A stretch of 64,000 nucleotides of DNA. It comes from Sinomonas cyclohexanicum (GTDB lineage: Bacteria > Actinomycetota > Actinomycetes > Actinomycetales > Micrococcaceae). A program made the position numbers and the translations under genes. The notes under the pieces are model-generated. The model ran no database searches. It was given only the letters and a program-made list of their open reading frames with translations, and was not told where the DNA came from. The stretch is taken from contig NZ_AP024525.1 in the NCBI RefSeq assembly GCF_020886775.1, positions 2,356,001 through 2,420,000 of the forward strand, written 5' to 3'. Below are positions 26,017 to 34,825 of this stretch, in pieces; the stretch's first letter is position 1; the number at the start of each line of letters is the position of its first letter.

Positions 26017-26080
26017 GGGGACTCGAACCCCTGACCCCCTGCATGCCATGCAGGTGCGCTACCAGCTGCGCCACAGCCCC
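26008..26080 (-). tRNA. tRNA-Ala (anticodon GGC), second copy
   Basis: Read on the minus strand, the acceptor GGGGCTG pairs with CAGCTCC. The anticodon stem CCTGC/GCAGG encloses ATGGCAT, again giving GGC. CCA is not encoded. It differs from its neighbour at several stem positions by paired changes, so both copies look functional. It is probably the chromosomal copy, with its own upstream region. Confidence 0.95.
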
Positions 26081-26210
26081 GAAAGTCGTTTCCGCACGCT
26101 GCGAGAGGGACCCGAAGATCCCTTCACCCCGTCCGGAGCAACTCGTCCATCTTAGAGCCTCGCTGCCCGTCCGCACAAATCGCGCGGACCCGGCCACATG
26201 CCGTCGTACG

Positions 26211-26876
26211 TCAGCCTTCCTCGAGGGTGACGGGCACGGGCAGCGTGCCCGCGTTGTGCTCGCCGAGGCGCCACCGCAGTGTGCCGTCGCCGGCCGGGCG
26301 GCGCTCCTCGAGGATTGACCACGAGCAGTTCGAGAGGCCGGAGAGGGCGCCCCACAGCCCGTGCGGCAGCCCGAGGAGGTGGGCGAGGCCCACGCGGATC
26401 GCCCCGCCGTGGCTCACCACGACGAGCGTCCCGTCTGCGGGCACGTCGCCGAGGGCACGGTCCACCGCATGGTGGACGCGCGCGGCCACATCGAGCCGTG
26501 TCTCCGCACCGCCCGCGCGGGTGTGCACGTCCCCCTCCTCCCACAGGTGCAGGGCATCGGGGTCCATCGCGCGGATCGCGTCGAACGTGTGGCCCTGCCA
26601 CTGCCCGGCGTTGGTCTCGCGCAGCCCCGCATCGACGGACACGGGCAGCCCGGTGACCGAGGCGAGGGTGTCCGCCGTCGAACGCGTCCGGGCGAGATCC
26701 GAGGAGACGATCGCGTCCGGGCCGAGCGAGGCGAGGCGCCGCGCGGCGAGGGCGGCCTGCCGGTGGCCCTCGTCGTTGAGCGGGATGTCCGTCTGCCCCT
26801 GGAAGCGTCCGGCGGCATTCCAGTCCGTACGGCCGTGCCGCCAGAAGACGATGCGGCGGCGTGGAGCCGCCTCCAC
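26211..26876 (-). CDS. Histidine phosphatase family protein (phosphoglycerate mutase-like)
   Basis: A 221-residue member of the histidine phosphatase superfamily. The catalytic RHG motif is in IVFWRHGRTDWN, with the second arginine in SSDLARTRSTAD, the glutamate in GLRETNAGQW and the second histidine in VVVSHGGAIRVGL. The N-terminal F-W-RHG-T-W pattern and QTDIPLNDEG fit the cofactor-dependent mutase-like or glucosyl-3-phosphoglycerate phosphatase group common in actinobacteria; the substrate cannot be fixed from sequence. It starts 5 bp after rsfS, so the two are cotranscribed. Confidence 0.9.
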   Translation of the reverse strand: MEAAPRRRIVFWRHGRTDWNAAGRFQGQTDIPLNDEGHRQAALAARRLASLGPDAIVSSDLARTRSTADTLASVTGLPVSVDAGLRETNAGQWQGHTFDAIRAMDPDALHLWEEGDVHTRAGGAETRLDVAARVHHAVDRALGDVPADGTLVVVSHGGAIRVGLAHLLGLPHGLWGALSGLSNCSWSILEERRPAGDGTLRWRLGEHNAGTLPVPVTLEEG

Positions 26877-26881
26877 GGGCC

Positions 26882-27274
26882 TCAGCCCACGGCGGAGGCG
26901 GCCGCCCCCGCATCGTCGAGGCCCAGATCCACCGCCGGGCAGTCCTTCCAGAGGCGCTCGAGCGCGTAGAAGGCGCGGTCCTCGCTGTGCATCACATGGA
27001 CCACGACGTCGCCGAAGTCCAGGAGCACCCAGCGGCCCTCGGAACGGCCCTCGCGCCGCACCGGGCGGCGGTCCAACTGGACGATGAGCTCGTCCTCGAT
27101 GTTGTCCACCACGGCGTTGACCTGGCGTTCCGTCTCCGCGGACGCGATGACGAAGATGTCGGTAATGGCCAGACGCTCACTCACGTCCACGGCCACAATG
27201 TTCTCGGCCAGCTTGTCCGCCGCGGCCTTGGCGGCCGTCCGGGCCAATTCGATGGCCGTCTCTGTTGCGCTCAC
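26882..27274 (-). CDS. rsfS: Ribosome silencing factor RsfS
   Basis: A 130-residue RsfS/Iojap protein. The conserved core includes ITDIFVIASAETERQVNAVVDNIEDEL, EGRWVLLDFGDVVVHVMH and EDRAFYALERLWKDCP. It binds ribosomal protein L14 and blocks subunit joining when nutrients are short. Its usual partner nadD lies two genes upstream; the neighbouring phosphatase gene follows after 5 bp. Confidence 0.96.
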   Translation of the reverse strand: MSATETAIELARTAAKAAADKLAENIVAVDVSERLAITDIFVIASAETERQVNAVVDNIEDELIVQLDRRPVRREGRSEGRWVLLDFGDVVVHVMHSEDRAFYALERLWKDCPAVDLGLDDAGAAASAVG

Positions 27275-27323
27275 TCTTCTCCTTGGGAGGCTCTGCTTCG
27301 CCGGGCTGTGTTTCGCCTCACGG

Positions 27324-28574
27324 CTACTTGCCGCCCAGCACGATCATGATGATGGCCACGATGAGGGCCAGGACGCCCACGGCACCCACGCCGAGAAGGA
27401 TCAGGCGCTCCCGCTCGGCACGTCCGGCGCCGGTCTGCGCCGAGTTGAGGGGGTCGAGTCCGTGGGCGCTGCGCGCGGATACCGGCGCCCCCTCGGGCAT
27501 CTCCGGGCGCCCCTGCGGCACCGGAGGGGCCTGCCGGACGGTCTTGCCGGTCACCACGGGCACGTGGGTTGTGGTGGGCGGCTTCATCACCGGGTGTGGC
27601 ACGCCGGGCAGGCGCACGAACTCGAGGGGGGTGACCATCGCGAGATTGTCGGTCGCCGCGGGCGCGGGCGCCTTGCGCGGAGGTGCCGCAGCTTCGCGGC
27701 GAGACTCCTCGGCGAGCCGCTGCTTCGCCTGGGCGCGGCGGTTCAGGACCGCGGCGCGCTCTGCCATCGCAACCTGCTCCGCGAGCACGGCCGGGTCGAC
27801 CTCGGTGCCGTTGGCTCCGCGCTGGGCATCGAGCATCGCGGCCTGGTTCTTGGCCTGCTCCTTGAGCAGCTCGCGCGCGGCGGCGATCTGCTCGTGGCTG
27901 AGCTTGCGGAAGGTGCCCGTCTCCGGCCCCAGCGCAGGTGTGACGGTCAGGCCGGTCGGGATGATGCCCTGCATGGCCGTGGGCGGTGCGGGATCGACCC
28001 CGGGGACCGGATGGCGGCCCGGGGCCGGCTCGCCGGTGGGCGCGGGAATGACGGGCAGCGCATTCGCTGCCGGTGCGTGGCCGGGCGCCCCGCCCTGCCC
28101 CTGTGACGGGGTCTCGACCGCGGGGAGCTTGCCCGTCTCCCGCTCGCGGATGGAACGCCTGGTGGGCAACGCCTGCTGCACGGTCTGTGCGGCCTGCTCC
28201 TTCTCCGCCAGCTCGCGCAGGACGCGCTGCGCCGCCCGATCCCGTGCTCGGGCCTGCGAGCTGCGCTCCCCGTGGGGATGGTCGCCCTCGCTCTGGCGGT
28301 CCCGGCGCGATCTCAGCGGCGCCGCCTGCGCGCCCGCGCCGCCCGGGCCGGACGACGGCGTCGCCTCGGCACGCGCTGCCGCCTCCGCCGCGCTGTGGGC
28401 CGCCGCGAGCGCGGCCAGCCGCTCCCGCTCGGCGGCTGCCTCTGCCTCAGCACGCCCGCGCGCCTCCGCGGCCGCCTGCTCCGGCGTCAGCCGCGTCTGG
28501 TCCGCGGAGCCGAGTGCAGCCTGCGCGAGTCGGCGCTCGCGCCGGCTCGTGATCGGCTTCTCCTCGTTGCTCAT
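27324..28574 (-). CDS. Tail-anchored, low-complexity hypothetical protein
   Basis: A 416-residue protein. The N-terminal half is highly charged and Ala/Glu/Arg-rich (EARGRAEAEAAAERERLAAL) with coiled-coil character. The middle is rich in Pro and Gly. The C-terminus has one membrane segment (LILLGVGAVGVLALIVAIIMIVL) followed by GGK, so most of it faces the cytoplasm. There is no enzymatic motif. It sits between nadD and rsfS, 7 bp after nadD, a position occupied by poorly conserved membrane proteins in related actinobacteria. Function unknown. Confidence 0.8.
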   Translation of the reverse strand: MSNEEKPITSRRERRLAQAALGSADQTRLTPEQAAAEARGRAEAEAAAERERLAALAAAHSAAEAAARAEATPSSGPGGAGAQAAPLRSRRDRQSEGDHPHGERSSQARARDRAAQRVLRELAEKEQAAQTVQQALPTRRSIRERETGKLPAVETPSQGQGGAPGHAPAANALPVIPAPTGEPAPGRHPVPGVDPAPPTAMQGIIPTGLTVTPALGPETGTFRKLSHEQIAAARELLKEQAKNQAAMLDAQRGANGTEVDPAVLAEQVAMAERAAVLNRRAQAKQRLAEESRREAAAPPRKAPAPAATDNLAMVTPLEFVRLPGVPHPVMKPPTTTHVPVVTGKTVRQAPPVPQGRPEMPEGAPVSARSAHGLDPLNSAQTGAGRAERERLILLGVGAVGVLALIVAIIMIVLGGK

Positions 28575-28581
28575 GCTTGGC

Positions 28582-29274
28582 TCACCGCACAGCGGCCGCT
28601 GTGCTCCCCGCCTCTCCGTGCTCGTCCTTCTGCCTGCTGCTGTCCTCGATGCAGTCCTCTCCGCCCCCGCCGCGATACAGGCCGTACTTGGCGATGTACT
28701 GGACCACCCCGTCAGGCACGAGGTACCAGACCGGTTCCGACACGGCGACCCTGGCCCTGCAGTCGGTCGAGGAGATCGCCATGGCCGGGACCTCGAGAAG
28801 GCTCACGTCTTTGCGCCCGAGATCGTGCAGCTCGTGCCCCGGGCGCGTGACCCCGACGAAGTGCGCCAGCTCCCACAGCTCGTCCACGTCCTTCCAGGAG
28901 ACGATCTGCTCCATGGCGTCCGCGCCCGTGATGAAGTACAGGTCGGCCTCAGGGCGCAGGCGCCGCAGGTCGCGCAGGGTGTCGATCGTGTAGGTGGGAC
29001 CCGGCCGCTCGATATCCACCCTGCTCACCGTGAAGCGGGGGTTGGACGCGGTCGCGATCACCGTCATGAGATAACGGTGCTCCGGGGCGCTGACCTTCCG
29101 CTTGGACTTCTGCCACGGCTCCCCGGTGGGCACGAAGACGACCTCATCGAGCTTGAACTTCGAGGCCACCTCGCTCGCAGCGACGAGGTGCCCGTGGTGG
29201 ATCGGGTCGAACGTTCCACCCATGACACCGAGGCGGACGCGGCGTCCGCTCTCGCGCTGGTCTGCCGGGCCCAC
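28582..29274 (-). CDS. nadD: Nicotinate-nucleotide adenylyltransferase
   Basis: A 230-residue NadD that joins ATP to nicotinate mononucleotide in NAD synthesis. The nucleotidyltransferase signature [12 protein letters not shown] lies at about 19-30, with the second motif [11 protein letters not shown] near the C-terminus (an ISST/R-type motif). [12 protein letters not shown] and [12 protein letters not shown] are typical of the family. GTG 29274 is the start used. An acidic tail of about 30 residues extends beyond the core. It is upstream of the tail-anchored protein and rsfS, the usual nadD-rsfS linkage. Confidence 0.95.
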   Translation of the reverse strand: MGPADQRESGRRVRLGVMGGTFDPIHHGHLVAASEVASKFKLDEVVFVPTGEPWQKSKRKVSAPEHRYLMTVIATASNPRFTVSRVDIERPGPTYTIDTLRDLRRLRPEADLYFITGADAMEQIVSWKDVDELWELAHFVGVTRPGHELHDLGRKDVSLLEVPAMAISSTDCRARVAVSEPVWYLVPDGVVQYIAKYGLYRGGGGEDCIEDSSRQKDEHGEAGSTAAAVR

Positions 29275-29285
29275 GGCGAGAGGGC

Positions 29286-29528
29286 TCAGTGGCCCTGACC
29301 GCGATCGTGCTTGTTCGGGTGCTGCCGATGCGGGTCGGCGTGCTCGTCGACCGCCTCGTGGCGGCGCCCCAGGTTCGTGTAGGAGACCGTGACGAACATG
29401 AGCACGAGGAAGATCGCGAAGATCGTCCCACCGATCACAAACGGCGGGGCGATGAGCGGCGCGGGCTCCTCGTGGCCTGCGGCCTCCCCAGCGATGTTGA
29501 CTGCGGTGCTGATCAGCGTTGCCAGCAT
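29286..29528 (-). CDS. Small membrane protein
   Basis: An 80-residue protein with one clear membrane segment (about residues 28-49, [22 protein letters not shown]). A His-rich basic cytoplasmic tail follows ([14 protein letters not shown]). It lies between proA and nadD, 11 bp from nadD. Small membrane proteins are seen at this place in related genomes, but no function is known. The His-rich tail could bind metal, which is only a guess. Confidence 0.75.
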   Translation of the reverse strand: MLATLISTAVNIAGEAAGHEEPAPLIAPPFVIGGTIFAIFLVLMFVTVSYTNLGRRHEAVDEHADPHRQHPNKHDRGQGH

Positions 29529-29631
29529 GGTCTCCCCTTCAGTTCGTGGCTCGGTCCCGAGCTCGGTTCGGAGCTCGGACGGTGCGCTGCGGACGCAGCG
29601 CCATGGCTGGGTTTCATCCTACCCCGGCGGC

Positions 29632-30996
29632 TCAGCCGCGGACCTGTCCCTCGCCCTGCACGATCCACTTCGTGGTCGTGAGTTCGGCAAGGCCCATCGG
29701 GCCCCGGGCATGGAGCTTCTGCGTGGAGATGCCCACCTCGGCTCCGAGCCCGAGCTCGCCGCCGTCAGTGAAGCGCGTCGAGGCGTTGACCATGACCGCC
29801 GCCGAGTCGATCTCCGCGATGAACCGCTCCGCGTTGGCCAGGTCGTTCGTGAGAATCGCCTCGGTGTGCCCGGTGGTCCACCGGCGGATGTGGGCGATGG
29901 CCTCGTCGAGGCCGTCCACGGTGGCGACGGCCAGCTCGAGGTCCATGTACTCGGTGGCCCAGTCCCGGTCGGTTGCTGCCTCCGCGCTCACGCCCTCGGG
30001 GAGTGCCGCCATGGTGCGCCCGTCGACGTGCAGGCGCACGCCGCGCTCGGCGAGGGCGCGGGCGACGGCCGGCAGGACGGTCGAGTCCTTGTGGACCAGG
30101 ACCGTCTCGACCGTGTTGCACACGCTCGGGCGCTGCGTCTTCGCGTTGACCAGGATGTCCACTGCCATCTGCTCGTCCGCGCTCGCATCGACGAAGATGT
30201 GGACGTTCCCCTCGCCGGTCTCGATGACCGGGACGGTCGAGTTCAGCACGACGCTCTGGATGAGCTCGCGACCGCCGCGAGGGATGAGCACGTCGACGCG
30301 TCCACGGGCCTTCATGAGCACGTTGCCGCCCTCGCGGCCGTAGGCGTCGACACTCTGGACGGCGTCGGCGGGCAGGCCGACCGAGTCCAGCGTGTCCCGT
30401 AGGACGTCCAGGAGCGCCGCGTTCGTGTGGGCCGCGGCGCTGCCGCCGCGAAGGATGACGGCGTTGCCGCTCTTGAGGGCAAGGCCCGCGATGTCGACGG
30501 TGACGTTGGGCCGGGCCTCGTAGATGGCGGCCACGACGCCCATGGGCACGTTGACCTGGCGGACCCGCAGCCCGTTGGGCAGGGTCTGCCCGCGGACCAC
30601 GTTGCCCACGGGGTCGGGCAGGCCCGCGAGCGTCTCAAGTGCGTCCACGAGCCCGTCGATCCGCGCGGGCGTGAGGGCGAGCCTGTCCAGGAGCGCCTTG
30701 GAGGTGCCGTTCTCGCGCCCGGCCTCGAGGTCCTTCGCGTTGGCGGCGAGGATCTGGGCCTCCTTGGCCTTCAGCGCGGCCCCGATGGCACGGAGCGCGC
30801 GGTCCTTCCATGCCCTGTTGGCGCGTGCCATGACGCGCGACGCTGCCCTGGCCCGGTCTCCGATCGCGTGCACCGCCGCCTCGACCTCCGCAGGCGCGAG
30901 CGGCGGCTGCACGGCGGCCACGGAGGCCGGATCCATGGCAGCGGTGTGCTCGGCGTGTACTGTGTCAGGCGCAGCGGCGCGCGCGGTGTCAGTCAT
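29632..30996 (-). CDS. proA: Glutamate-5-semialdehyde dehydrogenase (gamma-glutamyl phosphate reductase)
   Basis: A 454-residue ProA carrying out the NADPH-dependent second step of proline synthesis. The conserved blocks YEARPNVTVDIAGLALKSGN, ILRGGSAAAHTN, RGGRELIQSVV and the catalytic-cysteine motif RPSVCNTVE are present. The first 30 residues are a poorly conserved leader; internal ATGs exist, so the true start may be slightly later. It is downstream of proB on the same strand, separated by about 64 bp. Confidence 0.97.
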   Translation of the reverse strand: MTDTARAAAPDTVHAEHTAAMDPASVAAVQPPLAPAEVEAAVHAIGDRARAASRVMARANRAWKDRALRAIGAALKAKEAQILAANAKDLEAGRENGTSKALLDRLALTPARIDGLVDALETLAGLPDPVGNVVRGQTLPNGLRVRQVNVPMGVVAAIYEARPNVTVDIAGLALKSGNAVILRGGSAAAHTNAALLDVLRDTLDSVGLPADAVQSVDAYGREGGNVLMKARGRVDVLIPRGGRELIQSVVLNSTVPVIETGEGNVHIFVDASADEQMAVDILVNAKTQRPSVCNTVETVLVHKDSTVLPAVARALAERGVRLHVDGRTMAALPEGVSAEAATDRDWATEYMDLELAVATVDGLDEAIAHIRRWTTGHTEAILTNDLANAERFIAEIDSAAVMVNASTRFTDGGELGLGAEVGISTQKLHARGPMGLAELTTTKWIVQGEGQVRG

Positions 30997-31060
30997 GCCT
31001 CAAGTCTACCGAGAGGCGCGTTCCCGCCGCGCGGTGGCCTCCGTCGCGTGTGCAGTCGCG

Positions 31061-32191
31061 TCACACGAGGACGAGGTCGTCGACGTGCACGACGACGCGC
31101 TCGTACTCGGGCCCGAGCTCCTTGCCGAGCTCCTTCGTGGACCGCCCCAGCATGGCCGGCAGCTCGTCCGCGGAGAAGTTCACGAGTCCGCGGGCAACGA
31201 CGCGGCCCGCCTGATCGGCGATCTCCACGGGATCGCCCGCCTCGAAGTCGCCCGTGACGGCCGTGATCCCGGCGGGCAGCAGCGAGCGGTGACGCTGCGC
31301 AACGGCACGGACGGCGCCGTCGTCGAGCGTCAGGGTGCCGCGCACGGCGGCGAGGTGTTCAAGCCACAGGAGCCGGACCGGTTTGCGCCGGCCGCTCACG
31401 CTGAACCAGGTCCCGACGTCCTCGCCGGCGAGCGCGCGGGAGGCGGCCGCCGTCGAGGTCACGAGGGCGGGAATGCCGGAGCTCGCCGCGATGCTGGCCG
31501 CCTCGACCTTGGTCGCCATGCCGCCCGTGCCCACTCCGGCCTTCCCGGTGCTGCCGATCTGCACGCCGTCGAGGTCGCCCGAGCCGCGGACATGCTCGAT
31601 CCGGACACCGCCCTCGGAGGGCGGCCCCGTGTAGACGGAGTCGACGTCGGAGAGCAAGACGAGCGCGTCGGCGTGGACGAGGTGCGCCACAAGGGCCGCC
31701 AGGCGGTCGTTGTCGCCGAACCGGATCTCGTGGGTCGCCACCGTGTCATTCTCGTTGACCACCGGCACGACGCCGAGGTGGAGGAGCTTCTCGAGCGCAC
31801 GGTGGGCGTTCTTGTACTGGGTGCGGCGGACCAGATCGTCCGCGGTAAGGAGGACCTGGCTGACGGTCACGCCGTGCGCCCCGAAGGCCTGCGTGTACCG
31901 CGCCATCAGGAGCCCCTGGCCCACGCTGGCGGCCGCCTGCTGGGTCGCGAGGTCCCGAGGACGGCGGGCGAGGCCCAGCGGCGCGAGACCGGCGGCGATC
32001 GCCCCGGACGAGACGAGCACTATCTCGGTGCCGGTGTTCGCCCGGTCGGCGAGGGAGTCCACGAGCGCGGCGAGGGACTTCTCGGAGATGCCGCCGCGGA
32101 TGGTCGTCAGCGACGAGGAGCCGACCTTGACCACGATGCGCCGCGCCTCGGGCAGCCACTCCCGCCCCCTCACGCGCGCCTCAGAGGTCAT
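31061..32191 (-). CDS. proB: Glutamate 5-kinase
   Basis: A 376-residue ProB that phosphorylates glutamate in the first step of proline synthesis. The amino-acid-kinase core begins [23 protein letters not shown] and [11 protein letters not shown] are recognisable, and a C-terminal PUA domain (about residues 280-370) is present. ATG 32191 or the ATG at 32197 fits best; either overlaps the end of obgE by 11-17 bp, indicating coupling. Proline feedback would act on the kinase domain, as in the family. Confidence 0.95.
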   Translation of the reverse strand: MTSEARVRGREWLPEARRIVVKVGSSSLTTIRGGISEKSLAALVDSLADRANTGTEIVLVSSGAIAAGLAPLGLARRPRDLATQQAAASVGQGLLMARYTQAFGAHGVTVSQVLLTADDLVRRTQYKNAHRALEKLLHLGVVPVVNENDTVATHEIRFGDNDRLAALVAHLVHADALVLLSDVDSVYTGPPSEGGVRIEHVRGSGDLDGVQIGSTGKAGVGTGGMATKVEAASIAASSGIPALVTSTAAASRALAGEDVGTWFSVSGRRKPVRLLWLEHLAAVRGTLTLDDGAVRAVAQRHRSLLPAGITAVTGDFEAGDPVEIADQAGRVVARGLVNFSADELPAMLGRSTKELGKELGPEYERVVVHVDDLVLV

Positions 32192-33788
32192 CGTCATCGG
32201 CCCACTGCCCCTCGGCATCCTCCTCGCTCGCGAGCGCGTCGCGCTCGGAGGCACGACGACGCTGTGAAGATTCGGTCCAGATCCCCGCCCGGCGCTCCGC
32301 CTCGAGCTCGTCGCGGGCAGCCGCCCTCGACGCCTTGCGGTCCTCGTACTCCTCGCGCTTCTGGGCGCGCGTGGGACGCTCCCAGTCCGCGAGGCGCAGG
32401 TCGGTGCCGCGGGGGCCGGTGAGGACCTCGGCGCCGGTCATCATGGTCGGCTCCCAGTCGAACACGACCGCGTCGTCCTCGCCGATCACCACAGTGTCGC
32501 CCGGCTTGGCCCCGACCTTGAACAGCTCATCCTCGACCCCGAGCCGGTTGAGCCGGTCCGCGAGGAAGCCGATGGCCTCCTCGTTGGCGAAGTCCGTCTG
32601 CTTGACCCACTTCTCGGGCTTGTCGCCGAGCACGCGGAAGAGCGGCTCGAGGTTGCGCTCCTCGCGGCGGATCTTGAAGCCCGTCTCGTTGACCGCGCGG
32701 GGACGCAGGACGGCGGGGGCCACCTTCGGCGGCGCGGCCTCGACGGCGTCACGGGCCGCCTGGACGACCTCGGCCATCGCGAACCCGAGCGCCTTGAGTC
32801 CCGCATGGCTCGTCGCCGAGACCTCGAACACTCGGTAGCCGCGGCGCTCGAGCTCCGGGCGCACCATCTCGGCCATGTCCTTGCCGTCGGGAAGGTCAGT
32901 CTTGTTCAGTGCCACAATCTTGGGGCGCTCGTTGAGCGGTACCGCCTCGCCGTCCACCCCCGCATAGCTCATGTCCACTGCGTACTTGGTGAGCTCGGCC
33001 TCGATGACGTCGAGGTCGTCGAGCGGGTTGCGCTCCGCCTCGAGCGTGCCGCAGTCCAGCACGTGCACGATCGCCGCGCACCGCTCCACGTGGCGGAGGA
33101 AGTCATGGCCGAGCCCGCGCCCCTCGCTCGCGCCCTCGATGAGCCCGGGCACGTCGGCGATGGTGAAGCGCACGTCGCCGGCCTGGACCACGCCGAGGTT
33201 CGGGACGAGAGTCGTGAACGGGTAGTCGGCGATCTTGGGCCTCGCGGCGGACATCGCGGCGATCAGGCTGGACTTGCCCGCCGAGGGGTAGCCCACGAGT
33301 GCGATGTCCGCGATCGACTTGAGCTCGAGGACGACGTCCCGCTCATCGCCGGGGATGCCCAGCAGGGCGAAGCCCGGCGCCTTGCGCTTCGCGGACGAGA
33401 GCGCGGCGTTGCCGAGCCCGCCCTGGCCGCCGGCCGCGGCGATGTACTCCGTCCCGTCGCCCACGAGGTCGGCGAGGACCTTGCCGTCCCGCGACTTCAC
33501 GACGGTCCCGTCCGGCACCGGGAGCACGAGAGTCTCCCCGGTGTGCCCGGCGCGCCAGTCGCCCATGCCGGGGCCGCCGTTCTGGGCGTGCCGGTGCGGC
33601 GAATGGTGGTAGTCGAGCAGCGTGGTCGTCTGGTGGGAGACGCGCAGCACGACGTCGCCGCCGTTGCCGCCGTTCCCCCCGTCCGGGCCGCCGAGAGGCT
33701 TGAACTTCTCCCTCTTGACGGAGATGCAGCCGTGGCCGCCATTCCCTCCCGAGACGTGCAGGACGACACGGTCGACGAAGCTCGCCAC
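32181..33788 (-). CDS. obgE: GTPase ObgE/CgtA
   Basis: A 535-residue ribosome-associated GTPase. The glycine-rich OBG domain ([17 protein letters not shown]) is followed by the G domain with [10 protein letters not shown] (P-loop), [18 protein letters not shown] and ALNKTDL. An OCT domain and a charged tail ending in acidic residues follow. The start is GTG 33788, directly preceded by AAGGAGAATGAA; an ATG upstream in frame has no ribosome site. It acts in 50S assembly and stress control. It lies behind rplU and rpmA, the standard order. Confidence 0.96.
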   Translation of the reverse strand: MASFVDRVVLHVSGGNGGHGCISVKREKFKPLGGPDGGNGGNGGDVVLRVSHQTTTLLDYHHSPHRHAQNGGPGMGDWRAGHTGETLVLPVPDGTVVKSRDGKVLADLVGDGTEYIAAAGGQGGLGNAALSSAKRKAPGFALLGIPGDERDVVLELKSIADIALVGYPSAGKSSLIAAMSAARPKIADYPFTTLVPNLGVVQAGDVRFTIADVPGLIEGASEGRGLGHDFLRHVERCAAIVHVLDCGTLEAERNPLDDLDVIEAELTKYAVDMSYAGVDGEAVPLNERPKIVALNKTDLPDGKDMAEMVRPELERRGYRVFEVSATSHAGLKALGFAMAEVVQAARDAVEAAPPKVAPAVLRPRAVNETGFKIRREERNLEPLFRVLGDKPEKWVKQTDFANEEAIGFLADRLNRLGVEDELFKVGAKPGDTVVIGEDDAVVFDWEPTMMTGAEVLTGPRGTDLRLADWERPTRAQKREEYEDRKASRAAARDELEAERRAGIWTESSQRRRASERDALASEEDAEGQWADDDDL

Positions 33789-33908
33789 TTCATTCTCCTT
33801 TGGTCTACGGGTCTGACCCGATTCTAGACAGCAAAGGGTGGAGCGGACCTTTCCGGTCCACTCCACCCTGATGCTGGGTGCGTCCGCTACGGACGCTGAA
33901 CGCTGTGC

Positions 33909-34160
33909 TTAGGCGGCGACGATGTCGACGACGCGGCGGCCCCGACGCGAGCCGAACTGCACGGCACCGGCGGTGAGGGCGAACAGGGTGTCGTCCTTGC
34001 CGCGGCCCACGCCGTTGCCCGGGTGGAAGTGCGTACCGCGCTGGCGGACGATGATCTCGCCGGCGTTGACGGTCTGGCCGCCGAAGCGCTTGACGCCGAG
34101 GCGCTGCGCGTTCGAGTCGCGGCCGTTGCGGGTGGAGCTTGCGCCCTTCTTATGTGCCAT
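33909..34160 (-). CDS. rpmA: 50S ribosomal protein L27
   Basis: An 83-residue L27 starting [16 protein letters not shown], with the conserved [13 protein letters not shown] and GKDDTLFAL blocks. It contributes to the peptidyl-transferase centre. The N-terminus follows the direct MAHKKG form with no cleavable leader. It lies 51 bp behind rplU and before obgE. Confidence 0.98.
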   Translation of the reverse strand: MAHKKGASSTRNGRDSNAQRLGVKRFGGQTVNAGEIIVRQRGTHFHPGNGVGRGKDDTLFALTAGAVQFGSRRGRRVVDIVAA

Positions 34161-34211
34161 GAGCTATGCCTCCCTGAGGAATTCTTGAGACTGACGTGGG
34201 ACCGACGCGAC

Positions 34212-34520
34212 TCAGGCGTCGATGCCGGTGATCTTGACCTTGGTCAGCTCCTGGCGGTGGCCCTGGCGCTTCTTGTACCCGGTCTTGTTCTTGTACTTCT
34301 GGATGACGATCTTCGGACCGCGCAGGTCCTCGAGGACCTCGGCCGTGACCTTCACCTTGGCCAGCTCCTTGGCTGCCGAGGTGACCTTGTCGCCATCCAC
34401 CAGGAGGAGGGCGGGCAGCTCAATGGTGCTGCCGGCCTCACCGGCCACGCGGTTGAGGGTGACGAAGTCTCCGACGGAAACCTTCTCCTGACGGCCGCCG
34501 GCGCGGACAATCGCGTACAC
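34212..34520 (-). CDS. rplU: 50S ribosomal protein L21
   Basis: A 102-residue L21 starting at GTG 34520 ([18 protein letters not shown]). The C-terminal [16 protein letters not shown] binding motif is present. A longer frame extends upstream but the family normally begins at this point. It is the first gene of the rplU-rpmA-obgE-proB group. About 165 bases of leader separate it from the proposed promoter. Confidence 0.97.
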   Translation of the reverse strand: MYAIVRAGGRQEKVSVGDFVTLNRVAGEAGSTIELPALLLVDGDKVTSAAKELAKVKVTAEVLEDLRGPKIVIQKYKNKTGYKKRQGHRQELTKVKITGIDA

Positions 34521-34692
34521 CACTGGGGAACTCACTTCTCTCGACGATATTTCTAAAAGCTCTTTGCGCGCGGCGCCCGGCGTCCGTGCCCTGCACGGCG
34601 CGTCAGGCGCCCAACTGTGCTTTCTGCCGTGAGCCCGCGAGGGGAATCCCTGGGAGTGAAAACCCAAGTGACGGCGCAAGCACCGAGGATCA

Positions 34693-34722
34693 AGAATACG
34701 CTAGTCCCGCGCCCAGCCGCAA
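34693..34722 (-). promoter_or_regulatory. Candidate promoter of the rplU operon
   Basis: On the minus strand, TTGCGG (34717-34722) and TATTCT (34693-34698) are 18 bp apart, in the gap between rplU and thiD-tenA. The region between this and rplU contains GC-rich inverted repeats that may form leader structure. No other candidate looked better. Confidence 0.4.
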
Positions 34723-34825
34723 ATGAGCCGGAGCGCAGGAGTATCGATGCCGATCCTGGGACAATTCCGGGCCAAGCCCGGCGAGCACGCCCGTCCAGTC
34801 TAGCCCAACGAACACGGCCGGCGCG

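Noticed and set aside
25931-26080. Assembly duplication of one tRNA-Ala
   Set aside because: The copies differ at many positions with compensating stem changes, so they are distinct genes.
27265-29298. Plus-strand open frame of 677 codons
   Set aside because: It is antisense to rsfS, the tail-anchored protein and nadD, with Ala/Arg/Ser-rich low-complexity translation.
30524-32422. Plus-strand open frame of 632 codons
   Set aside because: It is antisense to proA and proB, which carry full catalytic motifs.
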